A stretch of 64,000 nt of DNA, from the NCBI GenBank assembly GCA_019426215.1, contig CM033400.1:21126568-21190567 (forward strand), given 5' to 3'. The DNA is from Buddleja alternifolia (Eukaryota; Streptophyta; Magnoliopsida; Lamiales; Scrophulariaceae). The stretch's first letter is position 1; the number at the start of each line of letters is the position of its first letter. Shown here piece after piece: positions 1 to 10,016 of this stretch. The notes under the pieces are model-generated. The model was not told the DNA's origin. It searched no databases and was given only the letters and a program-made list of their open reading frames with translations. The translations under genes and the position numbers were made by a program.

Positions 1-3000
1 TTAGACGCTGGTCGAAATGTTCTTTCATGACCAGGAGTTGAGCGTGATTAGCGTCTGTGAGAGAGTTCTCTAGAGCCTTGAACCGGTCTTGTAGATCATT
101 GGTTAAAGCCACATGACTTGCCTGAGTAGCTGTAGATAGTTGCTGTATTTGAGTGAGGCATTCAGTCATGGACGGTTGAGCGTCGGGAATTGCAGTGCTG
201 ACTCGAGGCTTAAAACGAGATGTGTGTTTGAGAGATTCAATAGGTACTTGATAAGTAGGATCAAATACTGTTCCTCGAAGCTCTGGGGCAGTGTTGGACT
301 CGGTGGATGCAGTAGAGTCGGATTCAGTTGGACTGGGGAAATGAGGCGCTTGAGGTAATTCTAATAAGCGCTCAGGAGCAGGTAACGTGTCAGCTGGTGC
401 TGCAGTAAATTCTGATTCTATACGGCTAAAGTCCGTAAACCGAAAGTCCAAGCTGGCAAACGGCTCATCTGCATATGGATACGTAGCAATCTGTAGAAGT
501 TCATTCAAATGTAGAGTGGGGAGATAAGTACCTTGAATGAACGTTCTGATAGGACTATCCAGGGCCCTGATATACATTGGCCCGAGGATATCCAGCACAT
601 GAGTGGGAAAGATTTTGGAGGGCGCTTGGCAGATGGAGAATAAGGCATCTGGGCAATAGTGTTGTGAGAAGCCAATTAGCCGATCTGTTGGGAGAGTCTT
701 CGGTTTCCGAGAGTCGGGAACGTGGAGCCGGTAATACTCTTCCAAGTATGGGTAGATGGCTGAAGCAAGCGCTTGAGATCTTTCTAGCAGCGATAAAACA
801 AAATCATAGTGACTGAAGACTTCTTGTCGAATAGACGGAAGAAGTGGATATCCTCTGAAAGGATTGATCCGAGAGCCATTCCATTGTCGCAGATTTTCTG
901 TGAAGATTTTGTCGAATAGGGAGACTGGAGGCATAATTGCAATCATGAAAGAAAAGTTGTCTTCACAGTGGCTAGGGGTGAAGTTCAGACAGGACAGGGG
1001 AGAAGAACCGCTGGTGGACGCTTGATCAGCAAAGCGTAGAGAAGAGTTGGCCAGTTTGTGCAATGCTTGTCTTAAGCGGTGTTCAGGTTGATGGCGGATC
1101 AGAAGCAGCTTCAGAACGGGTCCAAGTCTATGTTGGCGCTGCGTTAGCATGTAGCGTGCAAATTTGGTCTTTTTATCATGAATCCCTATTCTGAACAGAT
1201 GGGGAGCACTAACCAAGTCTTCAAATTTATACGTGTCACCCATGTAAGCTTCAGCCCATCTTATCTCAGTCATACAATACTCAGTTCCTGCATTAAGTAT
1301 AGCACGAAACCCTTGGTGATGAATATCACAGATGGATTCAAAACGATACCTGTCTGGTTGGTAGTTAGCGTTCCAGACGCAGTCAAAATATGCATCGGTT
1401 TCAAGTTGAATCATCTCGGTCAGGGAAGCTGGACGCTCACCGGCATGTACTCCTTTATTCTTCCACAGGAGGAGAGGATTAGCTGAGCGCTTGTTTTCCC
1501 TGCTTTTGACCAGTGTTGGAGAGTGAGAATAGCCTTCTCTGTTTAGTAGCCCTTCCGTTGGGTTCAGAAGCTTATCCTGACGCTCATAGACTCTGATGTT
1601 GTAGTCTCTGAGAGCGAAGCCAGTGGGTTTGCTTGTCCCACAGTCCAGATAATAAGGTAAATCAGCATCAGCTCTAGGAGTCTTGCCTCCTTGCCGCTGT
1701 GCTTGGAGAGTTACGGAAGCCGGGATGTGTTTGGGAGTCTTCCCGAGTTCAAGAGCTGTGTAGTAAGCTTCATCAGCTGGGGTTGAGGCTGTGTTAAAGA
1801 GAGTGTTGCGTACAGCCAGATCAAACTTTATGAGCTTGGCGATATCATTTTCGGCATCGATAAGACTTTCTTCATTGTATCCTGCAGGTATGAAGGTCTC
1901 TGCGGGCGCTGGAGGCAAATAATCGACTGAGTGATCGATAGTCTTTAAGGGATCCAGCTTGAAGAAATGTCGATGAATCACAACGTCGTTAGCATCGCTC
2001 TGACCTTCTGAGCGTGCCTCTGTTGTACTAGGTAATGCAAGCAATGGTTGAACCCTTGGGATTTCAGGTTCATCAGGCTCGAGATTTGTAGATTCGATGG
2101 CAGCTTCATGTGCGATGGCCACAATGTGGGCCATATCAACATCCAGATGGACATCAACTGGTGTTTCAAAGGATGATATCGGGACAGCAGCTATGGCTTG
2201 ATCACTTTGTGTAGCCTCAGAAGAAATGGCAGCAGTTGGACGCTTACGTCTTTTGAAGATACGCTTCACATTTATACCTTCGGCGGGGAACGCTTGAGTC
2301 TGTGGAACTGCAGGTTCTTCAAAGTCAATATTTTTGAGAACCTTTTCCAGATCTTTCCGACTAATGAGGGGTATAGAATCCTCGTCATCTTCATCGCTTT
2401 TGATAGGTTGAGCCTTGGGCTTTCGAGGAGCCCGTTTCTTTGTGACAGTGGGACGCTTCACATTACGTTTGGCTTTCTCCTGATCTGGACGCTCAGCCTC
2501 CTCATCTGACGCTGCTCGGATAACTTGGCGCTCAGAGAGAGGCTTAGCAGCACCTCCAACTTTGGGTGGATTGAAGAGATTATTGATGATTCTTGGCCCA
2601 TAGAACTTATGCTTGGCCACGGTGACTCCTGCTGAAGAGGTGCACTCTGCTCGAAAAATTAGATCACTTAAAACTAGACCATAAGGTCTGTTTGAAGTGC
2701 GTAGACTGTCTCTGAACCTGCTGAATATATAGGCGCTCCAGTTGATTTTTATCTTGAGCAGGATGGCAGTCATCATCTGGAACTGGGTTGGGTTGATTTT
2801 GTCGAAGGTTCCCACTCTGCATTCAATGTTTTTACTGCAGAAATCAGCCAAGACTCGATACCTGTTCACTATATCTTTCTTCTCAAAGTACGGTTTGTAT
2901 GGAACATCATCGTAAGCGCTAATCTGAGTCCAGACTTCTTGAATTTGTTCTTCAGTGATAGTGTCTAAAGTGGCTCCAGCATTAGGTAGAGAGAAATTCT

Positions 3001-3304
3001 GGGCAATAGAGGCCGCAGAGAGAGTGAACGTCTTTGATTCCTTCTTGGAGACAGGAAACAAACAAGTGATGGAAGTCTCATCGTCAGACAGTCGAGCATT
3101 TCTCCAGAAGAATTCTAGTTCTTCAGGAAACATATACGAGTATTTTGTGAGAAATTTCTGAAGCCCAGCCTCTGCTACAGAATCCATCATTTCCGTTAAA
3201 TCAATTTGGGGGTTTTCATAGAGAAACTTCCAATCAACTATAAGGCCTTCAGTGACCTTAACAACAACTTCAGTGGTTCCAGCAGTAGCTTTCTTGGGTG
3301 CCAT
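1..3304 (-). CDS. Extra (third) ORF of element A, N-terminal 1101 codons; function unknown
   Basis: This is the same ORF as 11204-15112 in element B. The ATG lies at 3304-3302, and there is no net length change against B across the whole 3304 bases, so the frame stays open to the window edge. The substitutions I compared are mis-sense or silent; none makes a stop. The C-terminal 200 or so codons fall outside the window. The N-terminal 250 residues resemble the domain called putative plant transposon protein in family databases (recalled, not searched). Two basic clusters near residues 285 and 350 look like nuclear-localisation signals. I see no signal peptide or clear membrane segment, so an envelope role is not supported. 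Confidence 0.85.
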   Translation of the reverse strand, partial: MAPKKATAGTTEVVVKVTEGLIVDWKFLYENPQIDLTEMMDSVAEAGLQKFLTKYSYMFPEELEFFWRNARLSDDETSITCLFPVSKKESKTFTLSAASIAQNFSLPNAGATLDTITEEQIQEVWTQISAYDDVPYKPYFEKKDIVNRYRVLADFCSKNIECRVGTFDKINPTQFQMMTAILLKIKINWSAYIFSRFRDSLRTSNRPYGLVLSDLIFRAECTSSAGVTVAKHKFYGPRIINNLFNPPKVGGAAKPLSERQVIRAASDEEAERPDQEKAKRNVKRPTVTKKRAPRKPKAQPIKSDEDDEDSIPLISRKDLEKVLKNIDFEEPAVPQTQAFPAEGINVKRIFKRRKRPTAAISSEATQSDQAIAAVPISSFETPVDVHLDVDMAHIVAIAHEAAIESTNLEPDEPEIPRVQPLLALPSTTEARSEGQSDANDVVIHRHFFKLDPLKTIDHSVDYLPPAPAETFIPAGYNEESLIDAENDIAKLIKFDLAVRNTLFNTASTPADEAYYTALELGKTPKHIPASVTLQAQRQGGKTPRADADLPYYLDCGTSKPTGFALRDYNIRVYERQDKLLNPTEGLLNREGYSHSPTLVKSRENKRSANPLLLWKNKGVHAGERPASLTEMIQLETDAYFDCVWNANYQPDRYRFESICDIHHQGFRAILNAGTEYCMTEIRWAEAYMGDTYKFEDLVSAPHLFRIGIHDKKTKFARYMLTQRQHRLGPVLKLLLIRHQPEHRLRQALHKLANSSLRFADQASTSGSSPLSCLNFTPSHCEDNFSFMIAIMPPVSLFDKIFTENLRQWNGSRINPFRGYPLLPSIRQEVFSHYDFVLSLLERSQALASAIYPYLEEYYRLHVPDSRKPKTLPTDRLIGFSQHYCPDALFSICQAPSKIFPTHVLDILGPMYIRALDSPIRTFIQGTYLPTLHLNELLQIATYPYADEPFASLDFRFTDFSRIESEFTAAPADTLPAPERLLELPQAPHFPSPTESDSTASTESNTAPELRGTVFDPTYQVPIESLKHTSRFKPRVSTAIPDAQPSMTECLTQIQQLSTATQASHVALTNDLQDRFKALENSLTDANHAQLLVMKEHFDQRL

Positions 3305-4418
3305 TAGTGAGAAGTAGACAGAGATTACGAATGAAAATTTTTGTTTTTGAGAAAGAGAGAGAATTTTTCTTGCACGAATGTAATAGAGTATAAGAGTGTT
3401 TGTGTTTCTGCAGAAAGTGTGTTTTTTTGAGATACTTCAATTTGAATGTTCTCTGTGTTTGAAGTTTGAGATGTTGACACGTGGAGGAATATAAATCTCA
3501 GCCATTAAAATATAACTGTGGACGTGAATTTAGATTAAATAGGCACGGTTTCTTTTAGTAACTTCCACATATACTATTTTTGAAGTCCGATTAAAAATTT
3601 GAAACAGAGACTTTTGATATACTGAGAGTGATACGTGTGCCCATGAAAAGCGGATACGTTCTTTATGAAAACTGTTCGGGAACCATAATTTTGAACAACT
3701 ATTCAAATACCCGCCAAAAATTTGTTAAAGCGTCCGGACCTATTCAGAATGACGCTTGAAACAATTCAGTGTTATGTGGACGCTTGAGAATCTTGAGGTT
3801 CTCTTTCAAGTAACATTTTGTGCTTTAGCGGTCATTGTAACATATAGAATTATTCCTGTGTATGAGGACACAGTTTCCCAGCACTTATCATTATGTCTTG
3901 GTAGTAGTGTTTTACTTTTGGTTTAAAATATTCAGCGCTGGTTGTATTCGTCTAAGATACATGGTAATTGTACTGACGCGTGTACATGTGCTGAACCATC
4001 TTTGAAAAATGTGATGAGTACCCATGGGTTTTCTTGAGCGAAGGGTGAGGAATGTCAAGTCAGCATTAATTGCATTGATTGACTAATCCACTTTCTCGTT
4101 TTAGCGTAGGGTAATGTACGCTTGCTTTTAAAGGGTCTTTTTACTAAGTGCTTTAGCCGGGAATAAAGCTAAGCGTTTAGTTTATTTTGAAAGAAGTGCA
4201 GACGCTAAGACAAATTTGTGTAATAAGCGTCAAAAGGATTTAAGTGTATGGTGCTAAGTGCGTATGACCGATGCAAGGGAAAACATTTTTGGTCATATTC
4301 ACTTAAGTATAGTTAGCTCTTTTAAGGTTCCCCCTATGTAGGTTCCCCATAAATTACATAACATACAGTGAATTCCCCCTAAATTTCATGCCTAACAAAA
4401 GTATGATGTTTCGAATGA
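3305..4418 (-). other. Spacer between pol and the extra ORF of element A
   Basis: No ORF is recognisable. In sense orientation the spacer opens, just after the pol stop, with three purine-tract-like blocks (see the entry at 4328-4380) and then runs about 1 kb of AT-rich DNA to the ATG of the extra ORF. CGCTT, AAGCG and related words are frequent. Four single-base length differences from B lie here, all in T runs. Confidence 0.7.
4328..4380 (-). promoter_or_regulatory. Cluster of polypurine-tract-like blocks after pol, element A
   Basis: On the minus strand three blocks read AGGGGGAA (4335-4328), ATGGGGAA (4350-4343) and AGGGGGAATT (4380-4371), within about 55 bp of the RNase H stop. They resemble the true purine tract next to the LTR at 11016-11030. 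Element C has similar blocks after its pol stop. Sireviruses have been reported to carry multiple purine tracts. A priming role here is inferred. Confidence 0.55.
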
Positions 4419-5975
4419 TTAAGCATTTAGATCAATCATACCTAGTTCACTTCTTAAAGTGAGAAAACGTTGTTCGTTAAGCGCTTTGGTGAAGATATCT
4501 GCCAGTTGCTTTTCTGTACCAATGAAGTGCATGGAGATATCTTTCTTTTGAACGTGGTCACGTAGAAAGTGATAGCGAATGTCAATGTGTTTGGTTCTAG
4601 AGTGAAGAACTGGATTTTGAGTCATTGCTAAGGCGCTTTGATTGTCACAATGGATAGGAGTTGGATCTAGGATTATTCCATAATCTCTAAGTTGTTGCCT
4701 CATCCAAAGGATCTGTGCACAACAGCTTCCAGCGGCTACATACTCAGCTTCAGCGGTGGAAGTAGCGATGGACTGTTGCTTCTTACTATGCCATGAAATT
4801 AGTCTATCACCTAGAAATTGACATGTTCCACTAGTAATTTTTCTATCTATTTTGCATCCTGCAAAATCTGCATCTGAATAACCAATTAGTTCAAAAGGAG
4901 AATCCCTAGGATACCATAAGCCCACATTTTGTGTGCCTTTTAGGTACTTAAGGATCCTTTTAGCAGCAATTAAGTGTGATTCTCTAGGATCAGCTTGAAA
5001 TCGTGCACACATGCATACTGAGAACATAATATCAGGTCTACTAGCTGTAAGATAAAGAAGTGATCCAATAATACCTCTATAGTTAGTGATATCAATTTTC
5101 TTTCCATTATCATCTCTATCTAGCTTAAGCGTTTGGCTCATTGGAATTTTTGAAGGTGATGCATTTTCCATACCAAATTTCTTGATCATATCTCTAGTAT
5201 ATTTAGTTTGATTTATGAATATGCCATTAGGGAGTTGTTTAACTTGTAATCCTAGGAAGAAAGTTAATTCACCCATCATGCTCATTTCAAATTGATCTTG
5301 CATCATCTTCGAAAATTTCTCACATAGACGCTTATTGGTAGATCCAAATATAATATCATCAACATAAATTTGAACTAGGAGAATATCTCCATTATGGGTA
5401 ATTTTGAATAACGTTGTGTCAACGCTGCCTTTTGAGAAGCCTTTACCTATAAGGAAGATAGAAAGAGTGTCATACCATGCTCGTGGTGCTTGTTTAAGAC
5501 CATAGAGTGCCTTGTCCAATTTGTAAACCATGCTTTTCCCATGGTTGTTGATGAATCCTGGTGGTTGCTCCACATATACTTCTTCTTGGAGTTTACCATT
5601 CAGAAATGCACTCTTTACGTCCATTTGATACACTGTAAATTTGTTAAATGCTGCAAACGCTAGAAACATGCGGATTGCTTCAAGACGGGCAACTGGAGCG
5701 TATGTTTCATCAAAGTCGATGCCCTCTTCTTGACAGTATCCCTGAGCTACGAGTCTGGCTTTGTTTCTAATCACAATCCCATTCTCATCCATTTTGTTTC
5801 TATAGACCCATCTAGTTCCAATGACCCCTTGGTGGGTTGGTCTTGGTACTAGCATCCATACCTCATTTCTTTCAAATTGGTTTAGCTCTTCTTGCATGGC
5901 TTCTATCCAACTTGGATCGTTAAGCGCTTCATCCACTTTCTTTGGTTCCATTTGAGATAGGAAGCTTGCAAACAT
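4419..5975 (-). CDS. Pol, reverse transcriptase and RNase H part, element A
   Basis: A 518-codon frame covers the copia reverse transcriptase and RNase H, which copy the element RNA into DNA and degrade the template. The YVDD active site is at 5366-5355, about residue 204. Upstream are the conserved blocks around [12 protein letters not shown] and [12 protein letters not shown]; the RNase H part holds the [10 protein letters not shown] and [13 protein letters not shown] blocks. The frame is open further upstream, to about 6240, beyond the first ATG, so this is the second half of a pol broken by a frameshift. One oddity is an Ile in the RNase H motif DRKITSG, where B has Ser. The ORF is otherwise intact; B carries a 23-bp deletion here. 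Confidence 0.93.
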   Translation of the reverse strand: MFASFLSQMEPKKVDEALNDPSWIEAMQEELNQFERNEVWMLVPRPTHQGVIGTRWVYRNKMDENGIVIRNKARLVAQGYCQEEGIDFDETYAPVARLEAIRMFLAFAAFNKFTVYQMDVKSAFLNGKLQEEVYVEQPPGFINNHGKSMVYKLDKALYGLKQAPRAWYDTLSIFLIGKGFSKGSVDTTLFKITHNGDILLVQIYVDDIIFGSTNKRLCEKFSKMMQDQFEMSMMGELTFFLGLQVKQLPNGIFINQTKYTRDMIKKFGMENASPSKIPMSQTLKLDRDDNGKKIDITNYRGIIGSLLYLTASRPDIMFSVCMCARFQADPRESHLIAAKRILKYLKGTQNVGLWYPRDSPFELIGYSDADFAGCKIDRKITSGTCQFLGDRLISWHSKKQQSIATSTAEAEYVAAGSCCAQILWMRQQLRDYGIILDPTPIHCDNQSALAMTQNPVLHSRTKHIDIRYHFLRDHVQKKDISMHFIGTEKQLADIFTKALNEQRFLTLRSELGMIDLNA

Positions 5976-6154
5976 GGCCTCATTTATTGTAGCGGCTCTT
6001 GTTCTAACGGGTGCTCCAATATCTCCAATAATTAGTTCTGGTGGATGGTCTCTGAGCCATTTTCTGTCTGGTTGGAACGGGTTAAGAGATTGATCTAACG
6101 TTTGATTAAACTGTGCAGGCGCTTGACCAATTCCTTGCGTAGGCGCTTCAGTGT

Positions 6155-7660
6155 TTATAGTTTGAGTTTGCTCTTGATGAACATTCCCTTCATGATCATC
6201 AGCGTTTCTTGCAATGTCATCGTTGATGTCTTTACGAGTAGTCTTAGGATTATTTCATTATCTTCATCAATATCACTATCATCACACAGATTGATTTGTG
6301 ACGCTTGTTGAGATAAATCTTCAATTCCTGCATCATTAATATTAACCTTACTCGGTTCTTGGTTAGCATCATCAAACACAACATGAATGGATTCTTCAAC
6401 CTTCGATTTGACTTTATTTAAGATGCGAAAGCTCTTTCCATTTTTGGCGTAACCTAGAAAGATTCCTTCATCTGCTTTAGGATCAAATGTCTTTAGGCTT
6501 TGGGAACCATTGTTATGAATGAAACATTTTGAACCAAATACATGAAAGTATGAAACATTCGGCTTACGTCCCTTCCATAACTCATATGGAGTCTTTTCAT
6601 GTTGCTTATTGATCATACACCGGTTCTGAGTGTAGCAAGCAGTGTTGATAGCTTCGGCCCACAACCTTTGAGGCATCTTAGACTCGGCTAACATAGTCCT
6701 AGCGGCTTCTTTAAGCGTTTTGTTCCGTCGTTCAGCAACTCCATTTTGTTGAGGTGTTCTAGGTGCTGAATACTCATGAAGTATTCCAAAGTCTTTACAA
6801 AATTTCTCAACAATATGGTTAGTAAATTCAGTTCCTCTATCACTTCTAATTCTTGTCACTTTTAGATCTTTTGAGTTTTGTAGTTGACGAATTAGAGAGG
6901 TGAGCTTGGCACTAGTTTCATCTTTAGATGCTAGAAATTCTACCCATGTATAGCGTGAAAAATCATCAACTATTACTAGTGAATACTTTTTACCACTAAC
7001 GCTCATGATTTGAATAGGACCAAACAAATCTAAATGTAGTAATTCAAGTATTCGAGAGGTCGATAGATGAAGCTTCTTCTTAAAAGATGATTTAACTTGT
7101 TTACCCATTTGACAGGCATCACATAAGCGATCTTTATTAAAGGAACCTTTAGGTAATCCCTCTACGAGATTTAGAGATATTAATTGAGAGATTGTTTTGA
7201 AATTGAGGTGATTCATTTTTCTGTGCCATAACCAACCTAATTCGTTTTGATTCTTAGCTACGAAACATGTAGGGTTGTTATCTAATGTTGAATCCCAATC
7301 TACTAAGTATACATTGTTTGTTCTTCTTCCTTTTAATTTAGTAGATCCTGTCTTAACATCGATTATCTCGCACAAGTCACTAGAAAATTTAATTTCAAAG
7401 CCTTTATCACAGAATTGACTTATGCTTAGGAGATTATGTTTAAGACCCTCAACATAGTATACATCATTGATCATGATGTTCCCCCTATGCATGATACCTA
7501 TACCTTTAGTTTTACCTTTAGAATTATCGCCGAATATAACTTGAGGACCATTGGTTGCACGATAGTTGATCAAGAGATCCTTTGATCCAGTCATGTGTCT
7601 CGATGATCCACTATCTATGTACCATACTGAAGCGTCGGTGTTGGCTCTAGGTACCTGCAT
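6155..7660 (-). CDS. Pol, protease-integrase part, element A
   Basis: This 501-codon frame starts at ATG 7660-7658, directly after an in-frame TGA. The aspartic protease signature ([13 protein letters not shown]) begins about residue 13. It is followed by the GAG-pre-integrase zinc finger ([12 protein letters not shown], then CDAC) and the integrase core with its catalytic acidic residues ([32 protein letters not shown]). The protein cuts the polyprotein and inserts the element DNA. The last 30 or so residues are out of frame. Against element C, ten bases are missing at about 6250, shifting the frame before RT. The same loss is in B, so it predates or was copied with the duplication. Confidence 0.92.
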   Translation of the reverse strand: MQVPRANTDASVWYIDSGSSRHMTGSKDLLINYRATNGPQVIFGDNSKGKTKGIGIMHRGNIMINDVYYVEGLKHNLLSISQFCDKGFEIKFSSDLCEIIDVKTGSTKLKGRRTNNVYLVDWDSTLDNNPTCFVAKNQNELGWLWHRKMNHLNFKTISQLISLNLVEGLPKGSFNKDRLCDACQMGKQVKSSFKKKLHLSTSRILELLHLDLFGPIQIMSVSGKKYSLVIVDDFSRYTWVEFLASKDETSAKLTSLIRQLQNSKDLKVTRIRSDRGTEFTNHIVEKFCKDFGILHEYSAPRTPQQNGVAERRNKTLKEAARTMLAESKMPQRLWAEAINTACYTQNRCMINKQHEKTPYELWKGRKPNVSYFHVFGSKCFIHNNGSQSLKTFDPKADEGIFLGYAKNGKSFRILNKVKSKVEESIHVVFDDANQEPSKVNINDAGIEDLSQQASQINLCDDSDIDEDNEIILRLLVKTSTMTLQETLMIMKGMFIKSKLKL

Positions 7661-7766
7661 TCAAAAGGGCAGATCTAATTTCCTTTAGGTACCCATTTTG
7701 TTTTGGGTCCTTCTTTGTTAGTGACGTGAATTAGATTTTTCGGAACCCATATTTGCCTTGTCTTCA

Positions 7767-9887
7767 CTATGGGAGAAAGATTGGCCTTCTTGGGTTTCGT
7801 TTTGAGTTGCATACTTTTCTAGATGTATAGAAATATCCTTGATTATAGTAATAATCATAATCGTAATCATAATTATCATAGTGTTGATAATATGAACTGG
7901 ATTGTTTTGGATATAGACGTTTGATTCTGTTTGGTACTGGCTTAGGATGCACTTTTGGTGCGGGACGCTTAACGTTTGATTCACTGGCAGAAAATATCTC
8001 CTTAGCTTTTTGAGCGTTTGGATATATTTTCTTTTGTGAGACATTCGCTTTGGTCTTTCCTTTGCCTGAGTCAGTGTTGACTTTATCATTAGCTTTTGTA
8101 CCAGTATTTGTTGATTCATTCAGCGTTTGTCTGATTGAACTTTCTTCAACAAAGATTACACCTTTTCCTTTGTTGATTGTTGTAACATTGGACGCTTTGG
8201 CTTTATAACTAAATTTATCAAAACCTAGACCGGTCTTTTCACCAAATGCCCTGGTTACTTTAGTCACATTATCTAGCGTTCTAGACGCTTTTGATAATGA
8301 AGAGATAAGCTGCTCTGATTTGGCAAGTTTAGCGACCATTTCAGCTTCTCTTTTGACTATTATATCAAGATCACCTTTTAGCTGAGTAATTTCACTCTCG
8401 AGTGATTGGTTTTTCTCAATGCACTGTTGCTGAATTTGCAACTCTGCTTTGAGCGTTAAGTTATCACTTCTGAGTGCTGAAATAATACAATGGTGATTTT
8501 GGAATAATTTGGTGGCATCTTGACAATCTGTATAATATTCCTTTACTTTGTCAAGTAATTCATCATAAGAGAGAGGATGATACAAATCAGTGGTTACCTC
8601 AGATGGTAAGTCGTTAGATGCTTCATTTTCTCTTGCCATGAGACAAATGAATGTTGAGTCCTTTGATGGTTCATCATCGCTGCTTTCATCTGATGATTCC
8701 AAGTCCTCTTCAGGCGTATAGAGAGGTTCTGATTCTGCTAGCAAGCCTTGTTGTCTCAGGTTGCTCCTGAATTGGTTTCTATCCGCGTGATCTTGCTTTG
8801 TAGGTTTAGACACACTTGGATATGGGCAATTAACTTGGAAATGCCCTGGTCTCCTGCAGTTGTAACAAAGATTGGTCTTCATCTTTTGTTCGTTTGTTAA
8901 TCTTGTGGATCGTTGGTTTAACGCTGCAGGCGCTGAGAGATCTTGCTGAGAAGGAGTTTGATATTGAATTGGCGCTAGGGAGGAGGACGCAGGATAGTGA
9001 GGCGCTTGATATTGTGGTTGTATTTGAGGAAGCGCTTGATATGAACTTTGTTCTGGGTGCTTAGGACTGTTTCCCTTCTTTTCATATTTCAGGAATTTCC
9101 TGAATCTATTTAGAAGCGCCAGTTCTTCTTCCTCACTCATATCCGAACTTTTTTCTTTGATAGGTTTTCCTTTAATTGATGCCATTAGCGCTCCAGATTC
9201 AATCACTGGATTACTTACTGCATCACTGGCCGAATTCAGCTCAAACTCAAATGCTTTGAGTTCTGAAAAAGCATCTTCTGGAGTTAGGCTGTCCAGATTG
9301 TTTGATTCTCTCATTGCAGTTGTTTTCATCAGGAATCTGCTTGGAAGACTTCTAAAGATTTTGACCACTGTTTCTCGATTTTGTAGCTCCATACCCAGAG
9401 ATGTTAGTTCAGTGACAAGGGCTGTAAACCTCATGTCTAATTGCTCTAGCGTCTCATTAGGTAGCATCTTGAAGCCGTTGAATTTTTCTTTGGCAATTGA
9501 TAATTTGTTTTCCTTTATTTGTGCTGAGCCACCACAAATAGTAGCCAACTTATCCCAAATTTCTTTAGTTGTATTGCATGATTTGACTTTGTTGAATAAG
9601 TTGTCATTGTCACCAATGGCTGTGTATAATGCATTCCGACCGACATTGTCTAAATTGGCTCGTCGACGCTCATCGGTGGACCATTCTTGTTTGGGCTTCT
9701 CCACATAACCGTCAGGTGTTTGTTCTGTGGCTTCGGACGCTCTGGTGATAACTTTGTATATTTTGATTGGCCCATCTGAAATGATATCACACATTTCATC
9801 ATCACATGAACACAAATAAGTAAACGCTTTGACCTTCCAAGAGTCATAATTTGACTCGGTCAACTTGGGAACTTTAGAGAATGCCAT
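7767..9887 (-). CDS. Gag, element A
   Basis: A complete 706-codon Gag, the structural protein that forms the virus-like particle and binds element RNA. Residues 1-230 form the copia Gag core (starts MAFSKVPKLTESNYDSWK). A CX2CX4HX4C zinc knuckle lies at 8867-8826 (residues 341-354, CYNCRRPGHFQVNC). An acidic Ser-rich stretch and a probable coiled coil follow at about residues 470-545. The C terminus is Lys-rich with a Tyr/Asp tract. Gag does not run into pol: it ends about 100 bp before the pol ATG, and a typical WVPK-type junction peptide is encoded in another frame. In B the same frame is stopped early. The ATG sits 116 bp after the primer binding site. Confidence 0.94.
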   Translation of the reverse strand: MAFSKVPKLTESNYDSWKVKAFTYLCSCDDEMCDIISDGPIKIYKVITRASEATEQTPDGYVEKPKQEWSTDERRRANLDNVGRNALYTAIGDNDNLFNKVKSCNTTKEIWDKLATICGGSAQIKENKLSIAKEKFNGFKMLPNETLEQLDMRFTALVTELTSLGMELQNRETVVKIFRSLPSRFLMKTTAMRESNNLDSLTPEDAFSELKAFEFELNSASDAVSNPVIESGALMASIKGKPIKEKSSDMSEEEELALLNRFRKFLKYEKKGNSPKHPEQSSYQALPQIQPQYQAPHYPASSSLAPIQYQTPSQQDLSAPAALNQRSTRLTNEQKMKTNLCYNCRRPGHFQVNCPYPSVSKPTKQDHADRNQFRSNLRQQGLLAESEPLYTPEEDLESSDESSDDEPSKDSTFICLMARENEASNDLPSEVTTDLYHPLSYDELLDKVKEYYTDCQDATKLFQNHHCIISALRSDNLTLKAELQIQQQCIEKNQSLESEITQLKGDLDIIVKREAEMVAKLAKSEQLISSLSKASRTLDNVTKVTRAFGEKTGLGFDKFSYKAKASNVTTINKGKGVIFVEESSIRQTLNESTNTGTKANDKVNTDSGKGKTKANVSQKKIYPNAQKAKEIFSASESNVKRPAPKVHPKPVPNRIKRLYPKQSSSYYQHYDNYDYDYDYYYNQGYFYTSRKVCNSKRNPRRPIFLP

Positions 9888-10002
9888 GAAGAATTTAAAG
9901 TAATTTTAAAACGACTATAAAAAAGATTTTTTTTTTTTTTTTTTTAAAAATGGATCTGAACAAGCAGTTACGCTTGGAAACGCTTAGGTTTCAACTTCAA
10001 CC
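9888..10002 (-). other. 5' leader of element A between primer site and gag
   Basis: A short untranslated leader. In sense orientation it contains a run of about 18 A residues (T run at 9931-9948 on the plus strand). The corresponding run in B differs by a few bases, as expected for a homopolymer. Confidence 0.6.
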
Positions 10003-10014
10003 GCTCTGATACCA
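10003..10014 (-). other. Primer binding site of element A
   Basis: The minus strand reads TGGTATCAGAGC two bases after the LTR end (CCAACA). This is the classic plant copia primer site complementary to the 3' end of initiator tRNA-Met. Confidence 0.93.
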
Positions 10015-10016
10015 CT

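Noticed and set aside
140..3161. Several plus-strand frames of 60-103 codons (also at 11948-14969)
   Set aside because: They are shadows opposite the 1302-codon extra ORF, identical in both copies because the copies are near identical.
7718..8119. A 133-codon minus-strand frame overlapping the gag C terminus
   Set aside because: It is another frame of the Gag Lys/Tyr-rich tail, and its equivalent in B is altered by the same one-base indel.
9157..9708. A 183-codon plus-strand frame, repeated at 20938-21489
   Set aside because: It is antisense to the conserved gag core. Its preservation in both copies only reflects the recent duplication, and it has no recognisable domain.
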